Assembly (NCBI GenBank): GCA_964035575.1
Contig: OZ037883.1
Location: forward strand, 1,054,001 to 1,118,000
Direction: 5' to 3'
Source of the DNA: Rhynchopus sp. YZ270_cl-10
Taxonomy: Eukaryota > Euglenozoa > Diplonemea > Diplonemida > Diplonemidae
DNA: 64,000 nt
Each line of letters starts with the position of its first letter. Position 1 is the stretch's first letter. Both the position numbers and the translations under genes were made by a program. Of this stretch, positions 1 to 9,657 are shown one piece after another. The notes under the pieces are model-generated. The model had not been told where the DNA came from and made no database searches. It worked only from the letters and a program-made list of their open reading frames with translations.

Positions 1-1
1 C

Positions 2-841
2 TCAGTGGAGGACGTAGAGAAGCTTGTTATCGAGAGAGACATTTTGCGCGACAGTGTGCTTGATTGCCAACACCACGCTGATAGCATAGAGGAGCTAGAG
101 GAAAAGGTAGCTCTCCAGGTCCTGGAGGTGGCAAACACAAAGAAAAAGACACAGCGTTCGACACACTCCAAAACCCTTCATGAACGCCTTCTTCTTGACG
201 GGGTGTCAGGTGGCGCGCTTCCCCCTTCTGCCGCTTCAGGGGTTAATGTTGATATGGACAACCTTCTGACCCTAGGCCTTTCTCGACCAGGATTTACGGA
301 TGAATCTGACGATGAATTGCTTCAAAACCCAAACCCCCGTTCTGCTTCTACTCTAGGTGATATGTACGAAAGCCTATACGGCAATAAGGAGGCTCCTTTA
401 GCATCGGCAGGGTTCAGTGGAGAGGTGATGCAGAACGTTGCTGGGGTAATGCAAGGCGTGAATATGAACAATATGAACAATATGAACACCTCGGGGCTAG
501 AGAGCAACGCTTCATTTACATATGAACAGGACACACCCCCTCCAGTAACGTTAATGCCAAACGCAACCGGGGCAGTGCCCCCTCCAGGGTTTCTCGAAGG
601 AAGCAAAATGGCGCGTGGGGTAAGTGCTGGTACGGTGCAATCTGTAGCAGGTCTCAGTGGAAATGATATTGTTCACGCCTTTAAGGCCTTTGAACGGAAT
701 GGTCTTATGGAAAAAGCGCACTTCCGAACCTGTGTTCTTGCCTTAGGGTTGAACTATGCAGACCCCGCTGCAGAGTATCTCATGCATCAGGAACATCTTG
801 ATTTGGATACCTTCAGACATGCGGTGTTGTTGTGTCAATAG
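2..841 (+). CDS. 3' part of a coiled-coil / EF-hand-like protein, 5' end outside window
   Basis: An open frame enters from the left edge at base 2 and stops at TAG 839-841. No in-frame ATG lies near the edge, so this is the C-terminal part of a longer protein, or its last exon. The first 40 residues are acidic and helical, like the end of a coiled coil. A low-complexity, Asn/Met-rich middle follows (an NMNNMNNMN run near residue 155) with Pro patches. The last 60 residues, from about SGNDIVHAFKAFERNG onward, have the helix-loop-helix pattern of a degenerate EF-hand pair, but the calcium-ligand loops are not intact. The function is unknown. The EF-hand reading is by pattern only; the existence of coding sequence is fairly secure. 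Confidence 0.6.
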   Translation, partial: SVEDVEKLVIERDILRDSVLDCQHHADSIEELEEKVALQVLEVANTKKKTQRSTHSKTLHERLLLDGVSGGALPPSAASGVNVDMDNLLTLGLSRPGFTDESDDELLQNPNPRSASTLGDMYESLYGNKEAPLASAGFSGEVMQNVAGVMQGVNMNNMNNMNTSGLESNASFTYEQDTPPPVTLMPNATGAVPPPGFLEGSKMARGVSAGTVQSVAGLSGNDIVHAFKAFERNGLMEKAHFRTCVLALGLNYADPAAEYLMHQEHLDLDTFRHAVLLCQ

Positions 842-1843
842 GTTAGGAGTTGAAGGGGAAAGGGAAAGGGAAAGGGAAGGGGGAGGGGGGGAGGGGGGGG
901 AACCACTTAGATTTGACTTTTTGTATAGAATGTATTGTGTTTTTTTTTGAAAAAAAAAAATGGGTTTTTCGTAATTGTTTTGCCCCTGTTTTTTTTTTTT
1001 TTGTATTGTGCTGTGTGATCCACGGTAGCTCATTGATGAGAGTTTGGGAAATACTATTATAGCCTTTTTTGTGTGATGGTGTGGTTTCCTTTTGTTTGTA
1101 CCGTAGAGATCCGTAGAGGAAAAGCGGTTAGGTTCATTTTTCCAGAATTATTTTTTTTTTCTCTTTTATTTTTTGAGTGTTCCGTGAGGCCTGTATTTCT
1201 TTTCTTCTCCTCTCTCTCTCACTCTCTCTCCCCACAAGGGGGTAGTTGTACAGGATGCAACAATGTTACTATTACCTTCGTTCAATTTTTGATGTAGGTG
1301 ACGAAGCAAACGAGAGGCTTTGGGATTTTCTTACCCAGCCTCTTTCTTTTTCAAAAAAAAAAGACAAAACAAAAAGAAAAAATAAAGCAGCTAGATCTCT
1401 CTCATTTCATGTGCCTGCATTCGCCTTGAGGTGTCTGTATGCTATCAAATCCACTTTTTATTGACGATTGTTGACACATCTCTGATCTTTGCCTTCATTT
1501 AAAGATATGTGTGCGTATGTGTTTGATAACTAATTGGGGCAATTCTTTCACAGAATATGGCCCAAAGTGTGCACGAGAGTCACATTCATCTTGCAAAGTT
1601 TTTTTTCATTTGAGGGGTAAGCGTAACCCCATGAGAGAATCCCCACCCCTCCCCACCCTGACAGATAATGTTGTCAATACAAAAAAAAGAACAAAAGCAA
1701 CTTTGGAAAAAAAAAGTAACGGTTTCTTTTTTACTTCTCCCTGCCCATCCCCTTGGGTGAGGGGCCCGAATTATTTTATTGTGGATTTTTTTTGGATTTA
1801 TTTGATGGTCTTACAAAAAAAACATTTATTTTCTTTTTGACAG
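842..1843. other. non-coding stretch, no gene seen
   Basis: Begins with a purine-rich tract of GGGAAA and GGGGGAGG units (about 852-901), then alternates poly-T and poly-A runs. A short degenerate copy of the dispersed hairpin family (GTGCACGAGAG followed by TTCATCTTGC) lies near 1567-1602. I see no convincing coding region. A pyrimidine tract plus CAG at 1841-1843 directly precedes an ATG. Confidence 0.5.
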
Positions 1844-2715
1844 ATGGGAACCACGCAATACATTGATTGTGACGCTTCTTCGTCGGTATGTTACCTTTTC
1901 ATAAGATACACTCTATAGACACTCTTTTGACACTCTTTTGGCACACTATAAACACTCTATAAGCTGCCTCGGCACTGACTTAGGTTCATTATTATCAACT
2001 GTTCTGGTCGCAGGGGTGCTAGATATAATCTTCTATAGTGCCTGTACCAGCAACTACAAGTTATTTTTTATTCCCACAAAGCTTGCTTCAAAGGAGAAAA
2101 TAGTACTACCGGTAATGTCGCCAATGATCCCTCAAACAGCAGGATTGCGCAATCAATGATCCTACTATTTTTTGACCCTAGTAGCTGATGCTTTTACCAT
2201 AACACATTGTGATCAAGGTGACTGCATACAGAGAGTCCTAATATTTTGTTATGAAAAAAACACAAACAGGTTGACTGTCACGCCATCACCGAAACCACTG
2301 AGCATCTGGCCCGCAGCTGTGGGGAAGGGTATGTGTTTTTATTTTCTGCTCCTGGCGTGGAGTGTGCTTTGGTGACACCTTAGGATTTACAATGGAGTCA
2401 AAAAATTTCACAATTATTATTGCACGCCTAAGGCCCTTCCTTTTTATGGGGAAATGACATCATCCCTGACAACAAACTTGTGGAAGCCAGCGCAGCTGAT
2501 GCTGTGCGATAACGAATATGATAAGGTGACTAAGCACGAGAGGCTTAGGTTCATCTTATAAACTTTTCTTTTATTTGCCTTTGGTCCAATGAGAGTTCTT
2601 TATCCTTTTGCTAACGTAGCTGTTCCTGAATGGGAAGAACGGATGCACAACGCGACAAAGGCTGAACTGGATCAGCCTCTGTGGAGAAGCATCGAATCTT
2701 TCCTACCGGCTCTAA
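1844..2715 (+). CDS. tentative five-exon gene, function unknown
   Basis: Candidate exons are 1844-1885, 2082-2111, 2270-2328, 2384-2525 and 2620-2715. Each is bounded by GT and AG and all reading phases agree (0, 0, 2, 0). The first exon starts at an ATG just after a pyrimidine tract and CAG. Exons 3 and 4 read together as a protein-like stretch containing HAITETTEHLARSCGEG and FYGEMTSSLTTNLWKPAQ. The intron at 2526-2619 is largely one copy of the GTGACTAAGC hairpin repeat. No family is recognised. Weak points: the first two exons are very short, and the last exon is also open in another frame that looks equally protein-like and ends at TAG 2721-2723. Treat this as evidence for a split gene here, not as a final structure. 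Confidence 0.3.
2526..2572 (+). repeat. dispersed hairpin repeat, family A (reference copy)
   Basis: Starts GTGACTAAGC, has loop ACGAGAG, then GCTTAG closing a 6-bp stem, followed by GTTCATCTTATAAAC and a pyrimidine run. This copy begins exactly at a plausible 5' splice site (AAG|GTGACT). Related copies recur throughout the window. Confidence 0.8.
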
Positions 2716-4995
2716 ACCAATAGCTTATCAAACAACCATCCCCCCTTAGGCATACATAGTATGCGAAGAACGTTCTTTGCATTCTTTTAAAAACCAACCT
2801 TTTAATACAGATTGATTCCCATAGCGCGGGCCTTTACTCAGCCATGATGATGCTGTGCGGGTGCAATGGGGTGCTTGGTTGGCACCGTTAGCGAACAAAA
2901 CTTTCAAAGATCTTGTGAAGGCTGCTGTTTTTTTCTGCAGAATTCAAGACAAACACAATACGCAGATCTGAAAGGGGTACCTTCTTCAATACCAGGTGGA
3001 AGCTCGCCTTCTGCAGTGTCTCAAGCGTTCGAATTTTCAACCTCTCTCTCTCTCTCTCTCTCTTGACAACACTTTCACCTTCTCCAGAAGATGGCGTGCA
3101 ACGAGGTTTCGGATCATCTTACCACCTTATCTTTCCCCTAGACTCACTCCACTCGTGCAGGAGGCCCCTTGACGTGCCCCCCACTTTCAGCTCTTCAACG
3201 ATTTTCAATACACAGGACAGTTGAGAGGGATTAAAATATAGAACCAGAGCCCACCTCAGGAGATTGTTCGTATGTTGGATGAAAACAAAAAAAGGGGGTT
3301 TTTTTCATAAAAATTGCTCTAGGCTTCAGGACGACTGACGTCCATACTTTCCGTAGTAGGGCAGAGGCGTCGGCCAACATTGAGTGACCCTAGGTTCTCC
3401 AAGCGGGTCCTTAGGTGATTGTCAAAAAATTACGTAAAAAAAATCGTACAATTAAGTTTTCAACAAAAAATGAGTTTCGTTCTTTCCATTTTTTTTAGAG
3501 GTTGCGCGGCTTGCCAAGTTGTGAACTGTCTCCGTTCTCTTACGGTACGGACACTCACATCCCACCCTTTGCATGAGCTCGATTGAGCTGCGTTTTAGCA
3601 CGTTTCAACTACTCTTTTTTTTCTGGTACGGTGCCTGCGTCCACAGAGACGTTTTGCACCTTCACCCCCTATTTTTTTTTTGGTGTGTGGGGGGGAGGGA
3701 ACATACAGTGAACGAAGAGAAGAGAAGATCTATGTGTTCTAAGGGGGTGGGTTTTATCTTTGATAGGTGTGCCTAAACACAAGAGGCTTAGGTTCATCTT
3801 ATCAACTTTTCTCTTTTATTTATTTGTTCCTTTATCTTTGTAGAATAGTACTATGCCTTTTGTGAACTTTTTTCATATTTTTTTTTCCCCGCCGGAAGAA
3901 GAAGAAAAAAGGAGGGGAGTTCATGTTACCCCCTTTCTTGCTAACTGTTTGCTAGTGGGCAGCATATGAAGTTGGATTTTTTTTTGCTTTTTTTTAAATA
4001 TAAGATGCGTTCTTCCCTCTTGGAGACTGTTATCTTGGAGTTTGTTTTGTTTTTTTTTTCCCCTCTTTTTTTGACGCAACGCTAGTCTCAGGTTCATCTT
4101 ACCAACCTGTTTCTCTTTTCTTTTCTTTTCTTTTAGTGCACATTTTTCGATTAACATTTTCTGTTAACGTTCAACCTCGAAAATGGATGAAGGATGGTTG
4201 GGGGGTACACTGCCACAGAGAGGGCTTTTTGTATTTCAAGTCAAATTTTCATAGAGCCGAAGCGTCCTCATCCTCCCCTTGTAATCATTACCCGGTACGA
4301 GGAAATTTTTTTTTTCCTTCTGTGGTGTGGCCCGTTTTGCGGTTTTGGATGTCCCAAGAATGGCCCAAAAGTGGTTTAAATCGATGGGCGGGCCACACCA
4401 TCCTGTGCTTTTCAGTGTGACTCCGACTACGAGTTGAATTCAGAATAATAAAATAGGTTACAGGGTGTACGACAACAGATGTTTGAAGCGAGGAGGAGGA
4501 CATCAATTTCCTACCTTTTTTTGAGGCATTTGCACATAATTCCGACTCTTTTTGGATGTATGTACACAGCATAGGCAACTCATATTTTTCAAGTATTCCT
4601 TTTATTTTTTTGCAGTTTTGTTAATGGCCCTGTCCACCACCCCACCTGGGTGGCTTCCCCACTCCCACTTTCCCTTTCAGCTACCCCTAGATAGAAAAGT
4701 AGTGCCGCTGGGATTTATTTTTTACAAACCAGCACATACCACTGATAGAGCGAAGAAGAAAAAAAAAAAGGGAGCCGTTTTTTTCTTCTTCTCTTCTTTT
4801 TTTCCTGTTCCTCGAAAATCTAAATACACACACCCCAGCAGCAAAAAAAAGCCCCTCACAAACAATAACAAAATCAGGTATTTGCATAAACGACAAATGT
4901 GAAGAAGCTTTTTACCCCTTCATTACCTTCCATTTCTTCTCCTTCCCTTTTGTCTTGAGTCCTCTTTCTTTGTCATTTGAAAGGAAGGCAACGCA
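2716..4995 (+). other. intron-rich or intergenic region with exon-like fragments
   Basis: No long open frame. The clearest exon-like piece is 2811-2860, preceded by TTTTAATACAG and followed by GTGCAA, reading IDSHSAGLYSAMMMLCG. An overlapping frame reads DAVRVQWGAWLAPLANKTF and is also protein-like. A further candidate follows the AG near 3498. Family A repeats lie near 3768-3815 and 4087-4113, and a family E motif (TACACTGCCAC, then GAGAGGGCTTTTTG) at 4213-4245. A CT dinucleotide run sits at 3045-3064. I cannot join these into a gene with confidence. Confidence 0.35.
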
Positions 4996-5181
4996 ATGGT
5001 TACAACATCGGTGTTCACGACGACAGAGTCGCCCGATGCGTTTGTGCTGGCAAAGATCTCGTCGGCAGAGCAGGGAGGCGGGGGAAGCATCAACATCACT
5101 GTCACAGAAGAATCGTGTATCTTCAAACAGAGCTTCACAGAGGTATTTATACACAGTGCATATGAGGCAACCCGTTACCCG

Positions 5182-5305
5182 TAATGGTGGCAGTATTGTG
5201 ATGGGGAGCCCATTGGAATACGCAAAATACATCAAAATACATAATGTATTTTGATGTATTTTTGCGCATTCCAATGGGCTCCCCATCACAATACTGCCAC
5301 CATTA
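5182..5305. mobile_element. 124-bp foldback MITE with 8-bp target duplication
   Basis: An almost perfect palindrome: TAATGGTGGCAGTATTGTGA at the left end is repeated in reverse complement at the right end, and the two arms meet at a centre near 5241-5247. It is flanked on both sides by the 8-bp direct repeat GTTACCCG (5174-5181 and 5306-5313). An 8-bp target duplication is typical of hAT-type movement. There is no coding capacity. It lies in a probable intron. A diverged relative is at 39026-39118. Confidence 0.85.
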
Positions 5306-5848
5306 GTTACCCGGGTACCGTCAGGGTGCTGTCTGCACGTTATCAAATTATTTTATCTGCAAGTGTTTTTACCCCCATGGCGCAAAGCCGCGCAGCACGG
5401 TGCTCGATAACGATTGTGACCAAGGTGACCACAGAACAGACTTAGGCGCATCTTGTTGGCTTTTTTCAAGGGAGCTCCCCTTTGGATAATACAACCCCAA
5501 CCTGTCGTAGAAGTTGGTTCTTTTTTTTGAGATGTGTTTTAGCACGTTTCAGCTACTATTTGTTTTGTGGCCCACAGTTTTGGTTTCGTGCTTCATATTC
5601 CACACCACAGAAAACATGCAACGCAATAGCCGACAACGCTGAGTGGCCAGCAAGCCTGCGAACAGCCTTCGCAGACTCTGCGTGCACGCTCTCTTCTGAC
5701 CAACAGTGCTGCATGCTCAAGGTGCCTGGCGTGGGTGACTTCACAGTTGGCATTGACAACACCGTTACCGATCCGCACACCGCCGTTCTCGCGAATTTGG
5801 TACACCACCACCACCACCCTTTTTGAACAATACCACACTTTTTTTAAG

Positions 5849-6010
5849 GCGACTAAGCGCCAGAGGCCTAGGTTCATATTATACTTTTCTTTTTTTTGTG
5901 CTTTCATCCATGGCTGGCAGTGTAGGTCAGTTGAGGTGCCTGTATCAATACCATATTCTTTCTTTTAGTGCGTCCGATGAACTGAGGCGTTTGCACTTTC
6001 AATTTCTCTT
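5849..6010 (+). repeat. composite dispersed repeat, modules A, B and C
   Basis: Module A (GCGACTAAGC hairpin, then GGTTCATATTATAC) is followed by a T-rich spacer. Module B comes next (CTTTCATCC, GGCTGGCAGTGTAGGTC, GGTGCCTGTATCAATACC), then module C (GATGAACTGAGGCGTTTGCA, CTTTCAA). The A-then-B order recurs near 38938 and 59547. Module C recurs alone near 26167, 43192 and 49628. The copy fills most of the probable intron 5800-6040. Confidence 0.65.
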
Positions 6011-6049
6011 TCGTTTTATGCATTAATGCCCTCAAAATAGGTTTCCTTC

Positions 6050-7600
6050 ATGGCGTACCACAAAGACCCAAACCAAGCAGTCAAGACTGTGGAGCAAGAC
6101 TTAAAGCAGGTTGAAGCGGAGAAAACAAAGGCAGGGTCAGAGCTGCATACCCTGCAGACGAATCTGTGTGCGATTAAGAAGGAGCATCGCAGCACCAAAT
6201 TGAAGCAGAAGAAGCAGGGGTTGCCGGCAGACCGTTCGAACGAGGTGCACACCGTGAGTGCGACGGTGCGCAACCCGCTGGGGGAGGGGCGGTACTGCGT
6301 AGACGTTGACTTAGATTTGCTGAAGGTCCTTAAATCCAAGATGATCTTCTCTGCTGCGAGCACCGAAGACACCCTCGACGAGGATGCACCCACTGAAGAT
6401 GCCGGCGGCAGCGGTGGCGGAAGTGGTGGCGGAAGTGCCCAGGCCGGCACAAACGATCTGTATTCACCCACCGAAGTTGTCGAAGTCTTCAGCTCCAATG
6501 AGTTCTGCACCCTCCTCGCAGACGTGCGTGCCCTTCTCGGTGAAAACAAAGACTCCGATACTGCCGGTACTGCAAGCTCTCCCACACACTCCGTTCTTGA
6601 CAACAAAAAGATTGTTGCCATCTTCGGTCTCATAGAGGCCCTAGACCAATGGGATTTCGACGTCTTTAAACTGCAAGAAAGCATGACAGGGTCCTTCCTG
6701 CACGAAGGGTTGGTACACCAGCCCAGAGGGGGCTCGCTCTTTGTAGTAACGTACTGCATCTTCCACCAACACAACTTGCTGCGGAAGTTTAATATTGATG
6801 AACAGATTTTGCTCAATTGGATCTCGGTTATCGAGGCAGGGTACTACCCGAACCCTTATCACAACTCCATGCATGCAGCAGATGTACTCCACGTTACTAA
6901 CTTTGTGATAACGAGAGGGGGTTTGAAGAACAGTGTACAGCTGTCTGATGATGACATGCTTGCGGCAGTTGTATCAGCCGCAATTCACGACTACAACCAT
7001 CCTGGTATTAATAACAACTTTCATGTGAAGGCGCAGTCCTACCTTGCCGTGCTTTTTAATGATAAAAGCGTGCTCGAAAATGTGCATGTCTCCTCTGTCT
7101 TTGAGCTTATGAAGATCGAGCAGTTTAACATCTTCCAAAATATCAATGAAGAACGCAAACGAAACATAAAAGAGACTGTGACGGAGATGGTTCTTGCCAC
7201 GGATATGATACTGCATGCGAAGATTCTCAGTTCTTTCAAAAGAAAGGTTATGGACGGGGCGAAGTTGACCAAGAAGGACGACGTGCGCCTCGCTCTCTCT
7301 ATGATCATGAAGCTGGCGGACATCTCCAACTGCAGCAGACCGTATCCATTGTACATCAATTGGTGCAACCACATCACAGATGAATTCTATCTGCAAGGTG
7401 ATCGTGAGCTTGCCTTAGGACACCAGGTCAGCCCTTTCATGGACCGATACAGCCCAACAGTCGCAAAAGGGCAGATCGCCTTCATGAACTACATCGTGGT
7501 CCCCCTCTTTGAGTGTATGTCAGAATACCTACCCGACATCCGCTTCACAGTCGACTGCTGCCTCAGCAATCAAGAATTCTGGAAAACCCCAAAAGAATAA
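6050..7600 (+). CDS. class I cyclic-nucleotide phosphodiesterase
   Basis: Hydrolyses cAMP and/or cGMP to the 5'-monophosphate. The 516-residue frame from this ATG starts with a coiled-coil segment (about residues 8-55), then an acidic, Gly-rich linker, then a complete PDE catalytic domain (about 185-510). The metal-binding signature is intact: HNSMHAADV near 270, HDYNHPG near 312, the ATDM helix near 385, and LADISN near 421 with EFYLQGDRE after it. The glutamine that grips the purine lies in KGQIAFMNY near 474. The family is therefore secure; substrate preference is not readable. A product with no signal peptide or membrane segment would be cytosolic or flagellar. The gene may start upstream at 4996 through three small exons. 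It shares the window with a cyclase-like protein at 54341-59218. Confidence 0.93.
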   Translation: MAYHKDPNQAVKTVEQDLKQVEAEKTKAGSELHTLQTNLCAIKKEHRSTKLKQKKQGLPADRSNEVHTVSATVRNPLGEGRYCVDVDLDLLKVLKSKMIFSAASTEDTLDEDAPTEDAGGSGGGSGGGSAQAGTNDLYSPTEVVEVFSSNEFCTLLADVRALLGENKDSDTAGTASSPTHSVLDNKKIVAIFGLIEALDQWDFDVFKLQESMTGSFLHEGLVHQPRGGSLFVVTYCIFHQHNLLRKFNIDEQILLNWISVIEAGYYPNPYHNSMHAADVLHVTNFVITRGGLKNSVQLSDDDMLAAVVSAAIHDYNHPGINNNFHVKAQSYLAVLFNDKSVLENVHVSSVFELMKIEQFNIFQNINEERKRNIKETVTEMVLATDMILHAKILSSFKRKVMDGAKLTKKDDVRLALSMIMKLADISNCSRPYPLYINWCNHITDEFYLQGDRELALGHQVSPFMDRYSPTVAKGQIAFMNYIVVPLFECMSEYLPDIRFTVDCCLSNQEFWKTPKE

Positions 7601-8690
7601 AATTAAAGCAGGTCCAGAACTTCCGTCATCTTTGCGACATTCTTCCGAAGGTGGGTAAGTATCTCCTTATTTTTTTAAAAGGTGACTAAGCAGGCTTAGG
7701 TTCATTTTACAAACTTTCTTTGATATTTAAGCACCGAAGCTGCCCTCAGTGGAGTGAGTTGTCAAAAAGAGCAAAAAGCTTCCCTCCCATATTTTTGTTG
7801 TCCAAATGTTGGTTTTAAAAAAAGGTGTATTTTTTTGTGACGGTGTTTTTACAAGCACCTCTTGTTTAAATGGGATGTTCGAGATAATGCGAAGTTGGTA
7901 TTTTTTTTTTTGAAAGATGTCGTATGATTTTATTTATTTTTCCAATTTGGTGTGAAACGGAGAGGCGAAGAGGCGAAGGGAATCACCTATACCCCCACAC
8001 CCCATCGTGTTCGATGGTTTATTTAAAGACATGTGTGTCAAAGTGTACAAATGGTCACCCAAATTTTTTGTGTGATTACCTCCACTAATAATGGTCAAAA
8101 AGGTTGCATTAGCTTCGATGAAAGTATAAAAACCCCCCCCGCTATTGGAAGCCGGAAACTACATTAAAGTTCGCACATCGCTTTGGTTAAGGATCTAAAA
8201 GGCTAAACAAACGCAAATACAAAATAGCAAAAACAAAGAGTACAAGCTATAACAAAAACATTTTCAAACCCCCCTCTATTGGCCGGTACAACCACTCTGG
8301 AACCCTGTTTCTGTCAGCCACCAAAATGTATTCAAAAGTACACCAAGACCCTCCCATCTATACCTCTATAAAGCTCTTTTCCATGCAAAAAAAAAAAAAA
8401 CAAGTTAAAAGCAAACCCATCAACTTCCCCCCCCTCCTTTCCATTTCCCCACGAAAAACCTTGCAAATTCCGGATTATTTGGGGTGGCGACAAGGGGGGT
8501 CGGAACTGGGCAGTCACGAAAAATCACGAAAAATCACAAATAATCATTTTTCTTCTTTGTGATTCTTTGCGACAAGTCGTGATTTTTTGTGATATTTTGT
8601 GATTTTTTGTGATCGACATATTTTGAGATGAGCTTTTTTTGTCCCACTCTGGTAGTGTAGTGTACTGTAGTGTACTGTACTCCCAATCCC
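7601..8690. other. non-coding spacer with one family A repeat
   Basis: A family A copy with a shortened loop (GTGACTAAGC, AG, GCTTAG) is at 7682-7720. The rest is AT- and pyrimidine-rich with homopolymer runs. From about 8518 to 8625 there are loose repeats of a 10-bp unit (TTTTTTGTGA and its complement). No gene seen. Confidence 0.5.
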
Positions 8691-9043
8691 CTGTGTATAC
8701 TGTGTATACTGTGTATACTGTGTATACTGTGTATACTGTGTATACTGTGTATACTGTGTATACTGTGTATACTGTGTATACTGTGTATACTGTGTATACT
8801 GTGTATACTGTGTATACTGTGTATACTGTGTATACTGTGTATACTGTGTATACTGTGTATACTGTGTATACTGTGTATACTGTGTATACTGTGTATACTG
8901 TGTATACTGTGTATACTGTGTATACTGTGTATACTGTGTATACTGTGTATACTGTGTATACTGTGTATACTGTGTATACTGTGTATACTGTGTATACTGT
9001 GTATACTGTGTATACTGTGTATACTGTGTATACTGTGTATACT
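8691..9043. repeat. 9-bp tandem satellite, about 39 copies
   Basis: Uninterrupted head-to-tail copies of CTGTGTATA over about 353 bp. Each junction creates the palindrome GTATAC. Because nine is a multiple of three and the unit has no stop, every forward frame and several reverse frames stay open; these are not genes. Flanked on both sides by TTTTGTGATCGACA-type sequence (about 8605 and 9385). Confidence 0.97.
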
Positions 9044-9657
9044 GCGGAAATTGACCAAAAACGAGAACTTGTCCATTTCGGCAAATTGACCCCACCACTG
9101 GTCGGACGGATTCCGGAAATGCAAATACCGCCGTTTAAAAGCTTCACCAACGAAAACAAAAAAAAAATTTTACAACACATGAATGCCCCAAAACGGCATG
9201 ACAACTGGTAGAAACACGGTAGGGAATCGGTTATGCAGCCACGCCGAAAAAGTTCAATTTAAAGCGAAAATTACACACACTCACGTACAACTGAGCACAA
9301 CTGAGCATTACTGGGCAGAATTACACCACAATTACAGCACAATTGCAGCAGCCCAAAACGGTACACTTTTGTGATTTTTTGTGATTTTTTGTGATCGACA
9401 GAATTTGAAAATATTTTTTGTGAATATTTTTTTCCACACCTCCCCCAGTCGCCACCCCATTATTATTATTTTCCCCCCAAAGATTTCTTGGGTCATATCT
9501 TCAACGCCGAATCACTGCCTCCACCCACAACCCCACGACCCCCTCCCTCCCCCTCCCCCCGCAAAAACCTGCATCTCTTTTCTCCACTTCACTCCAAAAA
9601 ACCTCACAGGAAGGGAGGCAAATAGTTCCTCTCCAGAAAAGCGTTAAAAATATACAA
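9044..9657. other. non-coding spacer before the Gln-rich gene
   Basis: Holds a second set of TTTTTTGTGA units at about 9368-9397, echoing those left of the satellite, then a pyrimidine-rich stretch (9440-9600) ending close to the start codon. It could hold the promoter or trans-splice acceptor of the next gene. No coding region seen. Confidence 0.45.

Larger units (their letters stand above)
4996..6040 (+). other. candidate 5' exons of the phosphodiesterase gene
   Basis: Three phase-compatible coding stretches lie just upstream of the phosphodiesterase: 4996-5142 (starts ATG, ends before GTATTT), 5364-5424 (ends before GTGACC, a diverged family A repeat) and 5630-5799 (ends before GTACAC). 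The last intron, 5800-6040, ends AATAG and would join in frame to the phosphodiesterase body nine bases before its ATG. Together they would add about 129 residues, including SINITVTEESC and VPGVGDFTVGIDN. The acceptor at 5628-5629 has no pyrimidine tract. An alternative pair (donor at 5400, acceptor at 5610) is also in phase. They could equally be the end of a separate gene. Confidence 0.4.

Noticed and set aside
2535-2560. tRNA-like A and B boxes in the family A repeat (GGTTCATC)
   Set aside because: The two box-like segments are only a few bases apart and no cloverleaf can form; a tRNA or standard SINE promoter is unlikely.
8524-9211. Long VYT-, HSI- and CIL-repeat frames on both strands
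   Set aside because: Translations of the 9-bp satellite, not genes.
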